A stretch of DNA of 64,000 bases from Apis mellifera (taxonomy: Eukaryota; Arthropoda; Insecta; Hymenoptera; Apidae). The position numbers were made by a program, and so were the translations under genes. Of the stretch, positions 60,621-64,000 are shown in pieces. Positions within the stretch are counted from its first letter, which is position 1. Each line of letters opens with the position of its first letter. The stretch is taken from positions 1,605,001 to 1,669,000 of the forward strand of contig NC_037644.1 in the NCBI RefSeq assembly GCF_003254395.2, written 5' to 3'. The notes under the pieces were generated by a model, which was not told where the DNA came from, did no database searches, and saw only the letters and a list, made by a program, of their open reading frames with translations.

Positions 60621-60639
60621 TCATATTCTTCTTTCACAA

Positions 60640-61010
60640 ACTCGCTTCTTCATCGGTGCCTCTCTCTTAACCCTTCCTCTCGAGCATCCTCCCCACCCCT
60701 CCTCTCCGCAAGACGCGCGGCGTCGTCGGAGAGGGTGGGAGGGGCGCGGTGCAGAGCGCACTGGCGCCGTCCTGCTGCACGCATTATTCCACGCGCATTT
60801 TTCCGCGTCGATCTGTGCCGCGGCACGAGGCATGGGCCCGCTTTCTGGGAGAGGATACCCGCTCCGGCACGTGACTGGTGCGTATATACGCGTACGGTAC
60901 ACTGGATGGAAACTACTTCGTGTGAACCTGGACAGGTTCGGGTAACAGGTTCGAAAGATAAGAGCCGCGTGATTGTAGTTTATAGCGACAGAACAATTCG
61001 TTGCAACGTG
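60640..61010. promoter_or_regulatory. CpG-rich block, candidate promoter
   Basis: One of the most GC-rich segments in the window, with many CpG dinucleotides and GGGAGGGGCGCGG-like words. It holds the 12-bp palindrome GCGTATATACGC at 60880-60891, whose centre resembles a TATA box. Open frames on both strands (92-93 codons) show no domain. Direction and target gene are unknown. Confidence 0.35.
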
Positions 61011-64000
61011 TAGTGGGAATTGGGGAGAAAAATAGGGAGAAAAGTAATGGTTTTTATGCCTTTAGAGAGGCATTGCTTTCTAATTTCGTGTATCTTAATA
61101 AATGGATTTGAAATAGATTGAAAGATTGGAATTTTAATCCAAGTTAAGCTTAATTTTGAAAATTTTTAGGATACATAGATTTGAAAATTTATCTGAAGTT
61201 TAATTAAGTTTCTAATTATATATTTCAAAGATTTGTAGATGTTTGAAGATTTTAAAGATTTTAAAGAGAGCATTGAAGGGAAAAAAGAAATTGAAATCTT
61301 GAAAATTCTAGAGATTTAACATTCTAATAATAATAAATCTTTTTTAAAGATGAGAAAATTTAAAAATCGTATATATTCTATAAAATTGGATAGAAATTTT
61401 AAAAGGAGGAATTAGTTTTCACAATAATCTCTAACCGCACAATTCTTTTACTGATAGCAAGTTTCCCTTCTAAGTGCTAGTCCCAATAATTGTCCCAATC
61501 AACTTGTAATTACAAATCTATTCGTGTTTAATTACACTTGTAAAAAATTAATTTTCCACAATTCTCTAGAACTTTTTATTATCAATGCCAATTTTCTAAA
61601 ATAAAAATTTCACAAACAAATTAAATTGAAGTGGCAATGAGGTAAAAAATTGATTATATTATTATTGCAAGAAATGAAACTATAAAATGTTTTCATAATG
61701 ATAATTAAATTTTTTATTGCAATAAATTGATTAAATTTTTTAAAATTTTTATTATTTTGAGAATTATTCTTTAATAATAACTAAAAATTCTAAAAATTTC
61801 CATTAAATATCTACTATTGAAAATAACAATAATTTTATATCTCACATCTTTATACGAATATAATTTAATGTTTGTAAAATCGTCATAAGAAACAAAATTG
61901 TATGCAAGCCATATTCCATGAATTAATGATCTTCAACGAGTATTCCGCGTGCTACTCGCTGGCACGATGGCCTACTTCGGCCTGGCGCCAGGCATAAAAC
62001 GGGAAAAGAATCATATGATTCTTAACCACGATCGAATCGATCGTCCACAACTCTCAGGTGAAATTTTCACCTCTGTCTCATTATTATAACTTTCGTTATA
62101 ATTTATTCGTTTCATCAATTTATGGTTTCCTCAACTTTATATTTAAGTGCGATCTTCTCAGCACTTTATGTTCTTTTCTCGCAAATTGCCTTATTGATTC
62201 ATATTGAAATAATTTGGTAAATCAGATTAATGATAGATAATTACAGTTTTCTGATTCAGAGGCTTTAAAGTGATAAGTACAATCCATTTCTTCAAAAGTA
62301 CCTATATTCCATGTAATTTAGGAAAATTTAATTTAAAAATGTAATTTATTTAATTATTGAGATAATTTGATTTCCATCATCTTTTCATAATAATGTTAAT
62401 TTCTTCAATTTAATACAACTTAAGTTAAATCTAGACCATTGAAAGGAATATTAAATTTTTATAATCAAAATAAAAAAGTAATTTCTATTTTTGATAATTA
62501 TAGGGATTGCTAAAAGTATTTTAAACACTTGAATTTAAAATATCTTTATACTGTTTTAAAAATATTCAAACTCAAATCTAATAATAATATCTAGAATAAT
62601 GTAATAATCTATCCTTTAATAATTCTTTAATAAGCTATCAAAGAAATCAATTCATCCTTTGACAATGAACAGAATCAATTTCCAAATATTTTATATATAT
62701 ATATACACCTGAATATTAATTAATTTTTAATCTCCACGTGTCTCTTTCGAAACTACAGGCATCATCCTCCAGTTCTTAAGAATGTCGAGGGTCCGTTTGG
62801 ACTCCAACGTCGAAAGTATCCGACGTGTTGATAAATATAGAGCTTGTAGAAGGGTTTTTTCACGCGGAGAATGGAATCGAGGCGCGGAACACGCCTTCGT
62901 CGCGAAAATTACAGTTTCAACGTCCATTTCGTGGTGAATAATGCTTGTAAATAATGGCAGTCCTGCAAACGAGATGCTTTATTAGTTTGTATTGTCGTTG
63001 AAATCTTACAACGTGTAATGATCCGAGAATTTTTCCATAAATTTGATTCGTATCGCGTGAAATCGAACTTTCCGGAATACCATTGAATTATTGAATTGTG
63101 TATTTAATAAAATTGATTTTAAAATGATAGATTATTGGCTAATTTTATAGTCTTATTTCTTTTTGTTTATTTCTTTTATTTTTTTTTAAGGAAAATCAAA
63201 AGTTTGCTTGTTCTCTCTCTTCTTTTTTTTAAATAAATAAAGTAAAAGTATGAAATATCTATCTATGATTATTGAGCATTATTTTAATGTTAAATACAAA
63301 AAATTGGTAACCTTGACAATACGTTATCTCTGATTTGTAATGTTCTCGAAGGATTTTTAATGCATGGCAGTTGACATTGTTTGATAATCGAGTCATACGT
63401 GTTTCGTAATCGGAAGAAGTGATTCATGAGAAATGGTCCCTTGTTATAGTGATTTATACGGTATGAATACATATTTTTGTTAATTTGTTTCTCTCTGTAA
63501 TAATAAAATATAAAAATTTTGAATGTTTTTATTTATATCGAAGAAAAATTAATGTCTTGATTGTTTGAAATTAGAGGAAGGACTTGAATAAACTACTAAA
63601 TATTTATATTGTGATCTATAAAATTCATAAAGTAAATTTCTTTTTTTTTCAAATTTCAAAAATTCAAATATTTAAAACAAGAAAGACAAATTTTAGTATA
63701 GATTTCAAAAGAAAGGAAAAAGTGATTACAAAATTACTGTGAATACTATAGTTCAATGAAACGTATTCTTGAGACCAATTCGTAGAAATAGACTTTCATT
63801 GAGATAACAATTGGCAAGGCTTTGTCCATATTTAAATGCACATTAGTACCTACAATCACCTAATTACTTCTCTGGGTCTTGCATAAATTGCATAGGATGC
63901 ATTTTACATTCTCTGTTTCCCACGTGCGCCATTTATTTTCATTCTGTGAAAGTTTTGTGCAAACCTATAGAATAATAAGGATATAGAGCAAAGTTTTTTC
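61011..64000. other. AT-rich non-coding DNA to the window end
   Basis: No supported gene. GC-richer patches lie at about 61930-62060 and 62740-62940, and a TA run at about 62693-62706. The window ends without a recognisable exon. Confidence 0.5.

Noticed and set aside
60621..61013. Opposed 92-93 codon ORFs in the CpG-rich block
   Set aside because: Both strands open at once, high GC content, no recognisable domain; more likely promoter DNA.
1..64000. CRISPR array, bacterial operon, tRNA or known miRNA
   Set aside because: The regular arrays are AT-rich satellites without spacer structure; gene architecture is eukaryotic; by eye I found no tRNA box pair or familiar insect microRNA, though a covariance search could still reveal one.
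1..64000. Intact DNA transposon such as mariner
   Set aside because: No transposase-like ORF or paired terminal inverted repeats were seen; the longest non-gene frames are low-complexity.

Overview
This is a 64-kb stretch of an animal nuclear genome and reads as an insect, most likely a hymenopteran and probably a bee (Apis-like). The evidence is very high A+T in non-coding DNA, short CpG-containing GC-rich islands, abundant (AT)n, (GA)n and (ATT)n microsatellites, spliced genes with GTAAGT/AG borders, and a Rap1 GTPase identical in length and motif spacing to insect and vertebrate Rap1. The species assignment is inference; nothing bacterial, viral or plasmid-like was seen.

Only three genes can be supported. 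(1) Rap1, + strand, 12210-14651: three coding exons join in frame to a complete 184-residue small GTPase ending in a CLLL prenylation box. (2) A type-B carboxylesterase/cholinesterase-family gene, - strand, 26957-16425: four coding exons join to 621 residues with signal peptide, full Ser/Glu/His triad, both family signatures and a hydrophobic C-terminal tail. Rap1 and the esterase are convergent, with stop codons 1.8 kb apart. (3) The first coding exon (31680-31761, + strand) of an unrecognised gene, divergent from the esterase. It has a clean GTAAGT donor, and no continuing exon could be identified in the remaining 32 kb, which therefore probably holds a very long first intron or intergenic DNA.

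Layout: 1-12 kb is gene-poor and holds four local tandem-repeat families, including a 249-bp array whose first four copies look near-identical; 12.2-15.8 kb is Rap1 and its probable 3' UTR; 16.2-27.1 kb is the esterase; 27.1-31.1 kb is AT-rich intergenic DNA; 31.1-31.8 kb is the promoter, 5' UTR and first exon of gene 3; 31.8-64 kb is AT-rich non-coding DNA with scattered GC-rich islands (about 34.1, 37.4, 39.6, 40.5, 42.1, 47.2, 48.3, 50.0, 54.5 and 60.8 kb), two more tandem arrays (37.8 and 56.5 kb) and a pyrimidine-rich domain ending in a CpG-rich block near 60.7 kb.

The three genes have no evident joint function: Rap1 is a cytoplasmic-face membrane switch for adhesion signalling, and the esterase is secreted or membrane-tethered. 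The unusual content of the window is repeat structure, perfect palindromes and candidate regulatory islands rather than a novel protein system.
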